Positions 1 to 6,782 of a stretch of DNA of 15,870 nt are shown one piece after another. The DNA is from Pirellulaceae bacterium (GTDB lineage: Bacteria > Planctomycetota > Planctomycetia > Pirellulales > Pirellulaceae), in NCBI GenBank assembly GCA_022448645.1, contig JAKVBZ010000101.1, forward strand, positions 1 through 15,870, given 5' to 3'. The notes under the pieces are model-generated. The model searched no databases and had not been told where the DNA came from. It was given only the letters and a program-made list of their open reading frames with translations. A program made the translations under genes and the position numbers. Position 1 is the first letter of the stretch. Each line of letters begins with the position of its first letter.

Positions 1-56
1 GGGTTCAACCGACGATAGACTGGATAGAACAACATGACCCCCGACCGAAAAAAGGG

Positions 57-521
57 ATGTCCCCTGTTGCCAACGCAGCACCACCAGCGCCAGAACCCGA
101 TCAACCGAAGAAGCTGGTAAGTGAATCTGCTACACCTGGGACCGACCCTTTAGACTGGCTGGAGAGTCGTTCACAACAGGGCGTTCTCGTACTGAAGTTT
201 TTAGTCGGCCGTTTGGACTCAAAGAAACACCGAAAAGAGGACTATCACCGTGTGCTGACGGATGCGATCGCGGCCGGGCATAACCGTGTTGTCTTGAACT
301 TTTCAAAGCTCGGCTACACGAACCATACGTGGGGAATCTTCCAGTTGATCTTTACGGCCAGCAATCTCCTCAAGCAGGCCGGGGGAAGTCTGTCCGTTTG
401 TGGAACAAAAGGGCATGTTCACCGCGTCTACACTTTTGCAAACCTCGACCGGTTCGCTCCCGGCTATCGGCGCGAGTCTCAAGCGGTTGAGGCGCTGAGC
501 CCGGGGCCTGACACTTGCTGA
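57..521 (+). CDS. STAS-domain protein, anti-sigma-factor-antagonist-like
   Basis: Residues about 42-147 follow the STAS pattern: beta strand (GVLVLKF), a central hydrophobic strand (NRVVLNFSKLGY), then a helix, GGSLSVCGT, and a helix ending at FANLDRFAP. This is the layout of SpoIIAA-like anti-sigma antagonists and stressosome parts, which are cytoplasmic and switch partners by Ser/Thr phosphorylation. The usual D-S-S-G phosphorylation loop reads T88-N89-H90-T91-W92-G93, so Asp and Gly are lost and only Thr91 could accept a phosphate. Residues 1-40 are Pro/Ala-rich and look disordered. The ATG at 57 has no well-spaced Shine-Dalgarno, and the same frame is open back to base 3 without a stop, so the true start may lie left of the window. 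No kinase or sigma factor partner is visible nearby. The domain call is by pattern only; the partner is unknown. Confidence 0.68.
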   Translation: MSPVANAAPPAPEPDQPKKLVSESATPGTDPLDWLESRSQQGVLVLKFLVGRLDSKKHRKEDYHRVLTDAIAAGHNRVVLNFSKLGYTNHTWGIFQLIFTASNLLKQAGGSLSVCGTKGHVHRVYTFANLDRFAPGYRRESQAVEALSPGPDTC

Positions 522-578
522 ATCGCTTGAGGTTCAGAGGTCCGCCTCCACCTTCAAAGAGTCCGTGACGCAAATAAA

Positions 579-615
579 TCGGACACAACCTGCTGCACGG
601 CGTTTTTTTGTCCGA
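579..615. repeat. Inverted repeat TCGGACA/TGTCCGA around a T7 run
   Basis: TCGGACA at 579-585 is perfectly inverted as TGTCCGA at 609-615, with a 23-base loop that contains seven consecutive T at 603-609. It lies 58 bases after the stop of the STAS gene. It could be an imperfect terminator or a protein-binding palindrome; the T run sits inside the loop and second arm rather than after the stem, which argues against a classical rho-independent terminator. Confidence 0.4.
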
Positions 616-810
616 CAAATCTCCTTTCGTCACTTTGGGGACTTCAAGTGACTCCACCCAAGTTTCCCCAGTCAAAGCAAGCCAGCCTTTCCCAAATCAC
701 GCGAGACGGAAAATATGGACCATGAAATCTCACCAAACTTGTTCCAGTTCAGAATACTTTGCTTCTGGCACTTCAAGAATTGCACCCTGCGGATATAACC
801 CAGCAAATAT

Positions 811-840
811 TTCGGACAGAAAACACGATTCCTGTTCGGA
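811..840. repeat. Hairpin TTCGGACAG/CTGTTCGGA
   Basis: TTCGGACAG (811-819) pairs with CTGTTCGGA (832-840) over nine positions, two of them G-U wobbles, with a 12-base loop. No T tract follows. Its core matches the inverted repeat at 579-615, so the two may be copies of one dispersed palindromic element. Confidence 0.4.
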
Positions 841-1150
841 GTTTGATCCAGGCATAGGCAGGGAAACCCATAAGCTGACGGACGGCCATATTGACTGTTT
901 CTTCCTTATATTTTGCGGGTACTATTACAAAAAAGTGGCAGGAATTTATCTCGTTGGTAGAATGGGGGTTGGTCGCAACTGGAATGTTGCTCGACACCAT
1001 GCGTTTTATCGAAACCGCTAAAGTAGTTTCTATTTTGTGCTCTGCGAACATTTCCTCTGAGTCTCGTCTCGCGAATTGGACCTTCAAGCAAACCATTTTA
1101 GGCCGGTGCGTCTTGATTTTTGATCCTCAAAGATAATCCGGAACCTCATC

Positions 1151-2416
1151 ATGACAATACAACAATCGCTCGTGTGGCTCGTCACGGCGACAGCTTTTCT
1201 GGGGTTCGTCAGCAGTACATCAGCCGAGATCATGATGGACTGGGTTGATGTTGGCGATCCTGGCAATCCCGAATGGCCGGGTGTGAAAAAAGACGGAACG
1301 GAAGGATACGGCGCCGTGGATTACTCATTTCGCATGGGCAAATACGAAGTGACTAACTCTCAGTATGCCGACTTTCTCAACGCTGTTGCTACTACAGATT
1401 CTAACAATTTATTTGATGTCTCCATGGGAACGGACTACATCGGTGGCATCACGCAAACAGGTGCCAGTGGTAGCTATACTTATTCCCCGAAAGCCAACAT
1501 GGGCAACAAGCCTGTAAATTATGTGTCGTGGTTCGATGCAGCTCGCTTTGCCAATTGGCTCCATAATGGCCAACCGTCTGGAATGCAAGATTCCACAACA
1601 ACCGAAGATGGTGCGTATACATTCAGTGGCCCAGAAACGGTAGGAACTCGCAACTCAGGAGCACAAGTTTTTGTTCCAAACGAACATGAGTGGGACAAGA
1701 CGGCATGGTACGAACCAGGCGCTTCTACCCGACTTGGCGACGGATGGTGGTGGATCGCATCTCAAACTGATACGTGTTGTCCGATCCCAGCCATGGCGGA
1801 TGCAACTGGCAATGTTAGCAATCCGGGTCCGAACGTTTCAAATTATCGGAAGTCTGCCAACTGGAATGGTTCAACCCATGGCAACGTCGTCACGGTCGGC
1901 AGTGCCGGGAATGAGAGCTACTATGGAGCAAGAGATATGGCAGGCAATGTGTTCGAATGGGTCACCGCCGACCCAACCAAAGCCGACCCAAACGGATGGG
2001 GACCCTACACTGTGCGTGGTGGATCCTATGTCCAGTACGGTCACGTCCACAGCGATGAACGGAATATTGTACATCATTCTAATCACGCTGTTGTCCATTC
2101 TACTGTCGGTTTCCGACTCGCAGCGCTCCCAGAACCACCGCCCTTAACGGGTGACTACGATCTTGATGGGGATGTCGACGCTGCTGACTACACAATCTGG
2201 CGGGATCATCCGGGAGGCCCCATATCGCCGGGCACAGCCGCCGATGGCGACGGAGATGGCATTATTGGCCCACTAGACTACCTGGTCTGGAAAACACACT
2301 TTGGTGGGTCCGCCGCCAATGGATCCCTGGGAAGCCCCGTCCCTGAACCCGCTACCCTCTTCCTGGCCCTCTTTGCTTTGGCCTCTTTATCATCTCGCGT
2401 TTGGCGCAGGTCGTAA
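1151..2416 (+). CDS. Secreted FGE-sulfatase-like (SUMF1 fold) protein with dockerin-like region and PEP-CTERM
   Basis: A 421-residue exported protein. Residues 1-25 form a signal peptide with probable cleavage at STSA/E. Residues about 30-328 have the SUMF1/formylglycine-generating-enzyme fold: YEVTNSQYADFLNA, PVNYVSWFDAARFANWL, VPNEHEWDKTAWY, GARDMAGNVFEWV, RGGSY at 289-293 and a closing VGFRLA. Active FGEs oxidise a sulfatase cysteine using two cysteines just after RGGSW; here that stretch has Tyr, His and Asp/Glu but no Cys, so catalysis is unlikely and a binding or structural role fits better. Residues about 334-387 carry two Ca-binding loops (DYDLDGDVDAADY and DGDGDGIIGPLDY), a dockerin-like pair. 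Residues 397-421 are a PEP-CTERM: VPEP, a hydrophobic stretch, then VWRRS, the sorting signal recognised by exosortase. ATG 1151 is chosen because it directly starts the signal peptide. The gene stands alone between long gaps. Confidence 0.93.
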   Translation: MTIQQSLVWLVTATAFLGFVSSTSAEIMMDWVDVGDPGNPEWPGVKKDGTEGYGAVDYSFRMGKYEVTNSQYADFLNAVATTDSNNLFDVSMGTDYIGGITQTGASGSYTYSPKANMGNKPVNYVSWFDAARFANWLHNGQPSGMQDSTTTEDGAYTFSGPETVGTRNSGAQVFVPNEHEWDKTAWYEPGASTRLGDGWWWIASQTDTCCPIPAMADATGNVSNPGPNVSNYRKSANWNGSTHGNVVTVGSAGNESYYGARDMAGNVFEWVTADPTKADPNGWGPYTVRGGSYVQYGHVHSDERNIVHHSNHAVVHSTVGFRLAALPEPPPLTGDYDLDGDVDAADYTIWRDHPGGPISPGTAADGDGDGIIGPLDYLVWKTHFGGSAANGSLGSPVPEPATLFLALFALASLSSRVWRRS

Positions 2417-2481
2417 GTAATTTAGCGGTCCGCCAGATTTTACTGCCGATCACAGCGCAGGAAACTTTCCGTGCCAGACAC

Positions 2482-2497
2482 GCGCGGGAAACCGCGT
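2482..2497 (+). terminator. GC stem with GAAA tetraloop, possible terminator
   Basis: CGCGG (2483-2487) and CCGCG (2492-2496) pair perfectly around a GNRA-type GAAA loop, with one further G-U pair outside. It lies 66 bases after the stop at 2416 and is followed by AT-rich TATTATAATT rather than a pure T tract, so termination efficiency is uncertain. Confidence 0.4.
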
Positions 2498-2604
2498 ATT
2501 ATAATTAGATTTCCGGTAGAGCCTCTCGTCGATTTGCAGTTCAACCCCAAAATGAAAAATGTCGGTTGATGTGAGTAAGGACAATTGTTGACAATGCTTG
2601 ACTC

Positions 2605-2618
2605 GGAACACTTGTTCC
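2605..2618. promoter_or_regulatory. Palindrome GGAACACTTGTTCC, operator candidate
   Basis: GGAACA and TGTTCC are perfect inverted arms around a CT centre. The palindrome starts one base after a -35-like TTGACT (2598-2603) and ends just before the AT-rich GAATTAAAAT (2621-2630), about 75 bases upstream of the glycosyltransferase start, so it is placed where a repressor could act. The core GAAC-N4-GTTC also resembles the LexA box of Gram-positive bacteria; whether that applies in this lineage is not known to me. No well-spaced -10 could be defined. Confidence 0.35.
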
Positions 2619-2692
2619 CCGAATTAAAATCGACTTTTGACGATCACTTTTAAATCACGGTTACCCCAAACACTCTTGAGAAGCCCCTCCTA

Positions 2693-3961
2693 ATGACCAC
2701 TGTGAAAAAGCGGCTGGCCATTGTTTCCACGGTGGCGGCACCCTATCGAGTCAGCCAGCACTTGCGCATTGTGCGAGAGTTGGGCGACGAGGTCGAACTC
2801 TGGTCGTTGGTGTTGTTCGAGCACGACTGGCAGCCGTGGGACTATGAGTTGCCACCGGAAATTCGTCCGATCGTCTTTGGCAAAGGTCAATACGGGAGTG
2901 AAAAAAATCGGTATCCCTTTCGCGAGTGGCGAAAAATAGGACGTGTGATTCGTTGTCTGCAGGAAAACAACATTGATATGGTCATCACCACCGGTGTCTC
3001 TAATCCAGCATCTTTGCGACTGATCCGCTGGTGTCACCGCCACAACATACCCAATTTTTTGTTCGCCGACGCCAATGCCTTGGGGGACAAGGCTGGCGGC
3101 ATTCGTCGGCTTATTAAGAACCTTACCATGAAATGGGTCATGAAATGGATTACGGGGATGATGCCTTGCGGAACGCGCGGAAAGCAGTACTTCGAGCGAT
3201 ATGGCGGCAATAACAAACCATGCTTCTTCATGCCCCATGAACCCGACTATGGCAAGATTTTCCAGGTTTCTCCAGAAGTACGTGAAGCAACGCAGGGCAA
3301 GTTTGGCCTTCGTCCGGACCGAAAGCGTATCGTTTTTTCCGGTCGACTTGCCGCGGTGAAGGGGATTGACACACTCATCGATGCCTTTATCGAAATCGCT
3401 GCAAAACGCCCTGACTGGGACTTGCTTATCATCGGCGGTGGCCAGCTTGAACAGCAACTCCGCGAGCGGGTCCCCGAGGCGCTGGCCGATCGTGTCGTGT
3501 GGGCTGGTTTTGTGAACGATCGCGACGAGCTGAGTGCCTTGTACACTTGCGCCCACGTCTTCGTATTGCCCAGTCGCTTTGAGCCCTGGGCAGTCGTTGT
3601 GTGCGAAGCTGCCGCTGCTGGTCTTGCCATGATTACGAGTGATATGGTTGGTGCTGGTGCAGAACTTTGTCGTGAAGGAGTCAACGGAGGGATATTTCCA
3701 GCTGGCGACGTCTCCCGGCTTGCAGAATTGCTTCTACAGATCACCGAAGATCCCGCCAGGCTACAAGAGATGCGCACCGCCACACTGCGCGTACTGGACG
3801 CGTGGCGGCGACGCGGTGATCCGGTGCAAGGCGTACGGCTGGCAATGGCTCACGTCGGATTGTTGGACCCACCCCCGCCTGTTGAACCCGATCCGCCAAC
3901 CCCCGTACAACTTTCAGAAACAACGGCGCCAATCTCTCCGCTCAATCAGACTCAATCCTGA
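2693..3961 (+). CDS. GT4-family glycosyltransferase
   Basis: A 422-residue cytoplasmic or membrane-associated retaining glycosyltransferase of the GT-B fold, expected to move a sugar from a nucleotide-sugar donor onto a growing glycan. The N-terminal acceptor half (residues 1-190) begins with a Rossmann-like strand (RLAIVSTVAAPYR). The C-terminal donor half starts near 212 with IVFSGRLAAVKGIDTLIDAF, where R218 and K223 are the usual phosphate-binding pair, followed by LLIIGGG. The E-x7-E motif is present as E297 (FEPW) and E305 (CEAAAAG). Length suits the family, apart from a Pro-rich tail of about 35 residues (from LLDPPPP onward) of unknown use. There is no signal peptide. Its position upstream of the sulfurylase and sulfotransferase-like genes suggests glycan or exopolysaccharide synthesis, but donor and acceptor sugars cannot be read from the sequence. 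ATG 2693 puts the first beta strand at the expected distance. Confidence 0.93.
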   Translation: MTTVKKRLAIVSTVAAPYRVSQHLRIVRELGDEVELWSLVLFEHDWQPWDYELPPEIRPIVFGKGQYGSEKNRYPFREWRKIGRVIRCLQENNIDMVITTGVSNPASLRLIRWCHRHNIPNFLFADANALGDKAGGIRRLIKNLTMKWVMKWITGMMPCGTRGKQYFERYGGNNKPCFFMPHEPDYGKIFQVSPEVREATQGKFGLRPDRKRIVFSGRLAAVKGIDTLIDAFIEIAAKRPDWDLLIIGGGQLEQQLRERVPEALADRVVWAGFVNDRDELSALYTCAHVFVLPSRFEPWAVVVCEAAAAGLAMITSDMVGAGAELCREGVNGGIFPAGDVSRLAELLLQITEDPARLQEMRTATLRVLDAWRRRGDPVQGVRLAMAHVGLLDPPPPVEPDPPTPVQLSETTAPISPLNQTQS

Positions 3962-4091
3962 TCTTAGCCAGCCTCTCGTAGTCTTTTTAGTCTTTGAACA
4001 TTCGAAGACCCGCCTGACAAAGTTCGTTTTCCCGACGCTATTTCCTTCACAGCCAGAAAATTCGACATGGCAAACCGTTCCATAAATCAGC

Positions 4092-4110
4092 GGGGGCCGT
4101 ACCCCATTTT
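4092..4110 (+). terminator. Weak hairpin with ATTTT tail, possible terminator
   Basis: GGGG and CCCC can pair around a short loop (CCGTA or GCCGTA), followed directly by ATTTT. It lies about 130 bases after the glycosyltransferase stop. The stem is only four base pairs, so this is tentative. Confidence 0.3.
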
Positions 4111-4308
4111 AAGGCAACGAACCATTCGGCGAACAAGCGCATCGGTAAGTAGGAGTGTTCTGAGGGATAACCCGTCTGTGCTTTTACGGAGTTACTGAGT
4201 CCATAGATTCGCCAGAAGCTGAGAAGACCTCCTTCACAACACGGCTCTCTACAGCTCGTGCTCCCGGTTTGCCAGCCTCACCCATTGCAATCGTCACAAA
4301 GATACCGT

Positions 4309-4329
4309 GGGACACTCCCCAAATGTCCC
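4309..4329. repeat. Inverted repeat GGGACA/TGTCCC
   Basis: GGGACA (4309-4314) is perfectly inverted as TGTCCC (4324-4329) around a 9-base loop. It ends seven bases before the proposed -35 box at 4337, so it could be a regulator site; alternatively it is a small REP-like remnant. Confidence 0.35.
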
Positions 4330-4336
4330 CAATTAG

Positions 4337-4365
4337 TTGCCCGCATGCAATAATTTAGCTACAAT
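4337..4365 (+). promoter_or_regulatory. Sigma70-like promoter for the PK-sulfurylase gene
   Basis: TTGCCC (4337-4342, four of six to consensus) and TACAAT (4360-4365, five of six) are separated by exactly 17 bases. Transcription would start near 4372, leaving a leader of about 140 bases before the GTG at 4510. It would drive this gene and probably the sulfotransferase-like gene downstream. Confidence 0.5.
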
Positions 4366-4509
4366 ACAGCTCCAGCAGCGCTGTCTGACCCAGCTGCGTA
4401 GTTTGGATTTGCGTTCAAATAATTGATTACCAAAAACTACTTTTAGTCGCCTTGGCCGCTGATTTCTCGCGCGGCTTTGTACTGTTTCATGGCTAAATAG
4501 GCACCATGC

Positions 4510-6735
4510 GTGTCCTTGACTCTTTCACAAGGGACCTTAAGAGTGGCATCATCAAACCGTATCATTAGTGTGCTCTGCACTCTTGGGCCAAGCTCTCTAA
4601 ACCGCCAGGTGATTGAGCGCTTGCAAGCTCGTGACGTTGATTTATTTCGAATCAATTTGTCCCATACCCCATTGGACAAAGTTGCAGAGACGATCAACGT
4701 CATTCAGTCGCATTCGTCGACCCCCATTTGTCTCGATACCGAAGGCGCACAAGTGCGCACCGGCACCATGGAAAATGACGTGGTCGTCGGTGATCGCCAG
4801 CACGTGCGACTCACAGCTGAGACCGTCGTGGGCACAAGTGATTGCCTGTCGCTGACGCCGGCATCCGTGTTTGAAGAACTTGAACCGAACAATCTGATTG
4901 GACTCGACTTCGATGGGGTTGTGCTACTGGTACTCAAAACCGATGCGAATGGCGCCGATACTGTGGTTCTCAATGGTGGAAAGATTGCCTCGAATAAGGC
5001 CGTGGTAATCGATCCTGCTCCGAAGTTGCCACCGCTGACTGACGACGACATCGCTGCGGTAAAAATCGGCCGAGAGCTCGGTATCGTCCATTTTGCTTTG
5101 TCGTTTGCCAATACCGCAGAGGATGTTGCCCTGTTGCGAAAGTACGCGGGACCCGAGGCGACAATTATTTCCAAGATCGAAAGTAAACGGGGCGTACGAA
5201 ATCTGGATAAGATCCTGGTCGAAACGGACGAGATCCTAATCGATCGTGGTGACCTGTCACGCGAGGTTCCGCTGGAAAATATTCCGTTCTTGCAGAAGGC
5301 AATTATTCGCAAGGCAAATATCGCGAAGACACCTGTCAATGTTGCTACCAACCTGCTTGAGTCGATGATCGTCAACCGCAAGCCAACCCGGGCGGAATTA
5401 AACGATATCACCAACACACTTCTGGATGGTGCCAACGGACTCGTGCTGGCCGCCGAAACAGCCATTGGCCAACATCCAGTCGGTGCCGTCGACATGGTAT
5501 TAAGCATGATTGAGCGAATCCGTCGGTCGTTGGATGGTCATCGGATCGAGGATCTGTTGGAGTCAAGCCCGCTACTGCTACCTTCCCTGCATGGACGCAG
5601 CGACGCCGAGCACTCCGCGCTGGGCACGAATCGCCCGGTCCCCAAGGCGGTGATCGAAAAACTGCCAGCGGTCGAAGTCGACGTCGAAACAGCGATGGAC
5701 ATTGAGCAGATTGTCCACGGAGTTTATTCGCCGCTCAACGGCTTTATGACAGAAGCACAGTTGGAAGGTGTACTGAACGACTATCGCCTGCCGACGGGCG
5801 ACATTTGGACGATGCCCATCATTCTGCAAGGCAAGAGTCAGGAGTTTGCCGCCTTCCAACCAGGTCAATCGATTCGATTGATTGATGGCCGAACCGGCGA
5901 ATCGACGGCCATTCTCCACCTGGAAGACAAATACGAGGTCGAACTCGACAGCGTCGCCGAACGCTGGTTTGGAACTGCCGACAAAAGTCATCCGGGAGTT
6001 GCGCGGTTTCTGGAGCGCGGCGTCACAATGCTGGGAGGCCCGATTGAATATCTGGGGCCAGCGAGTATCACAAGATCGCCCTACCAGCTCTCTCCAGAAC
6101 AAACGCGGATGGTGTTCGATATCAAGGGTTGGACCAAGATCGTCGCGTTCCATACCCGGAACGTTCCCCACCGAGGGCACGAACATGTCATTGCGAACGC
6201 TTGCGAGCGGAGCAATGCGGACGGCGTTTTGATTCACCCGGTCATCGGCCCGAAAAAGTCGGGTGATTTTACTCCCGAGGCCATCATGGGGGCGTACGAG
6301 CAACTGATTGCTACGCGTTTTCCCAATTCGTTATTGGCTGCGTTCAGCACTTACTCCCGATATTGTGGTCCCCGCGAGGCCGTGTTCACCGCCTTGTGTC
6401 GCAAGAATTTTGGTTGCACCCACTTCGTGTTAGGACGTGACCATACAGGTGTAGGCAGTTTCTACAAAACGAATCAAAACAAAGAACTGTTTGATTCACT
6501 GGGAGATATAGGCATCACACCCGTGTTTTTCGATACGGTATATTACTCAGAAAAACAAGATGCCATGATTGAGTCCGACGTCTCGAACGCAAAGGATCTG
6601 AGCTCGATTTCCGGCACGATGATTCGCCAGTTATTGGGAGAGAACCAACCGGTCCCGCCGTGGTGCATGCGAGAAGAGGTCTCTAGCTGGCTGCTGGAAA
6701 TGCGCAAGGCAAAGCAGCCGCTATTTGTCGACTAG
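4510..6735 (+). CDS. Pyruvate kinase-like domain fused to ATP sulfurylase (sulfate adenylyltransferase)
   Basis: A 741-residue cytoplasmic fusion. Residues about 18-340 are a pyruvate kinase barrel: TLGPSS, R47-I-N-L-S-H52, D76-T-E-G-A-Q-V-R83-TG, K222-I-E224, R246-G-D248 and T280 in VATNLLESM. The Lys, Glu, Asp and Thr used for PEP and Mg binding are kept, so catalysis is possible, but DTKGP reads DTEGA, RGDLG reads RGDLS, and the C-terminal effector domain of normal pyruvate kinases is missing. After a linker, residues about 375-741 are a full ATP sulfurylase (sulfate + ATP to APS + PPi): GVYSPLNGFM at 404, HTRNVPHRGH at 548-557, GRDHTG at 642-647 and ISGTMIRQLL from 700. The nucleotide motif has His548 where Gln is usual and Val552 for Pro. 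GTG 4510 is the first in-frame start after a stop at 4498; GTG 4543 is a serious alternative that gives a normal pyruvate kinase N-terminus. The 47-base gap to the sulfotransferase-like gene suggests an operon for glycan sulfation. I know no characterised protein with this architecture. Confidence 0.95.
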   Translation: MSLTLSQGTLRVASSNRIISVLCTLGPSSLNRQVIERLQARDVDLFRINLSHTPLDKVAETINVIQSHSSTPICLDTEGAQVRTGTMENDVVVGDRQHVRLTAETVVGTSDCLSLTPASVFEELEPNNLIGLDFDGVVLLVLKTDANGADTVVLNGGKIASNKAVVIDPAPKLPPLTDDDIAAVKIGRELGIVHFALSFANTAEDVALLRKYAGPEATIISKIESKRGVRNLDKILVETDEILIDRGDLSREVPLENIPFLQKAIIRKANIAKTPVNVATNLLESMIVNRKPTRAELNDITNTLLDGANGLVLAAETAIGQHPVGAVDMVLSMIERIRRSLDGHRIEDLLESSPLLLPSLHGRSDAEHSALGTNRPVPKAVIEKLPAVEVDVETAMDIEQIVHGVYSPLNGFMTEAQLEGVLNDYRLPTGDIWTMPIILQGKSQEFAAFQPGQSIRLIDGRTGESTAILHLEDKYEVELDSVAERWFGTADKSHPGVARFLERGVTMLGGPIEYLGPASITRSPYQLSPEQTRMVFDIKGWTKIVAFHTRNVPHRGHEHVIANACERSNADGVLIHPVIGPKKSGDFTPEAIMGAYEQLIATRFPNSLLAAFSTYSRYCGPREAVFTALCRKNFGCTHFVLGRDHTGVGSFYKTNQNKELFDSLGDIGITPVFFDTVYYSEKQDAMIESDVSNAKDLSSISGTMIRQLLGENQPVPPWCMREEVSSWLLEMRKAKQPLFVD

Positions 6736-6782
6736 GTCGTAAAACTTGGTTCGTCAGTATCCCAGGCTAGCGTGGTGGGCAG

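Larger units (their letters stand above)
522..1150. other. Non-coding gap with two related hairpins
   Basis: I see no convincing gene in these 629 bases. Open frames exist on both strands but their translations are low-complexity mixtures with no domain pattern. The gap holds two inverted repeats listed separately (579-615 and 811-840). A TTGACT at 891-896 has no well-spaced -10 partner, so no promoter for the gene at 1151 could be assigned. Confidence 0.6.
3962..4509. other. Non-coding gap before the pyruvate kinase-sulfurylase gene
   Basis: No gene is supportable in these 548 bases. It holds a GC hairpin followed by ATTTT (4092-4110), an imperfect inverted repeat TCTTTG/CGAAGA (3991-4008), an inverted GGGACA/TGTCCC pair (4309-4329) and a good sigma70-like promoter (4337-4365). 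The GTTCAAAT at 4413-4420 resembles a tRNA T-loop but no tRNA arms surround it. Confidence 0.6.

Noticed and set aside
891..925. Promoter built on TTGACT with TATATT or TACTAT
   Set aside because: The spacers would be about 10 or 23 bases, outside the workable range.
608..1021. 137-codon + strand frame in the first gap
   Set aside because: No domain pattern, mixed composition with many Cys and His, no ribosome binding site, and it overlaps other equally poor frames on both strands.
2690..3556. 288-codon - strand frame opposite the glycosyltransferase
   Set aside because: The GT4 motifs and E-x7-E on the + strand settle the coding strand.
4411..4420. tRNA T-loop-like GTTCAAAT
   Set aside because: No matching T-stem, anticodon arm or acceptor stem could be built around it.
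4704..5507. 267-codon - strand frame opposite the pyruvate kinase half
   Set aside because: The + strand carries conserved pyruvate kinase motifs over the same bases, while this translation is Ser/Thr/Arg-rich noise.
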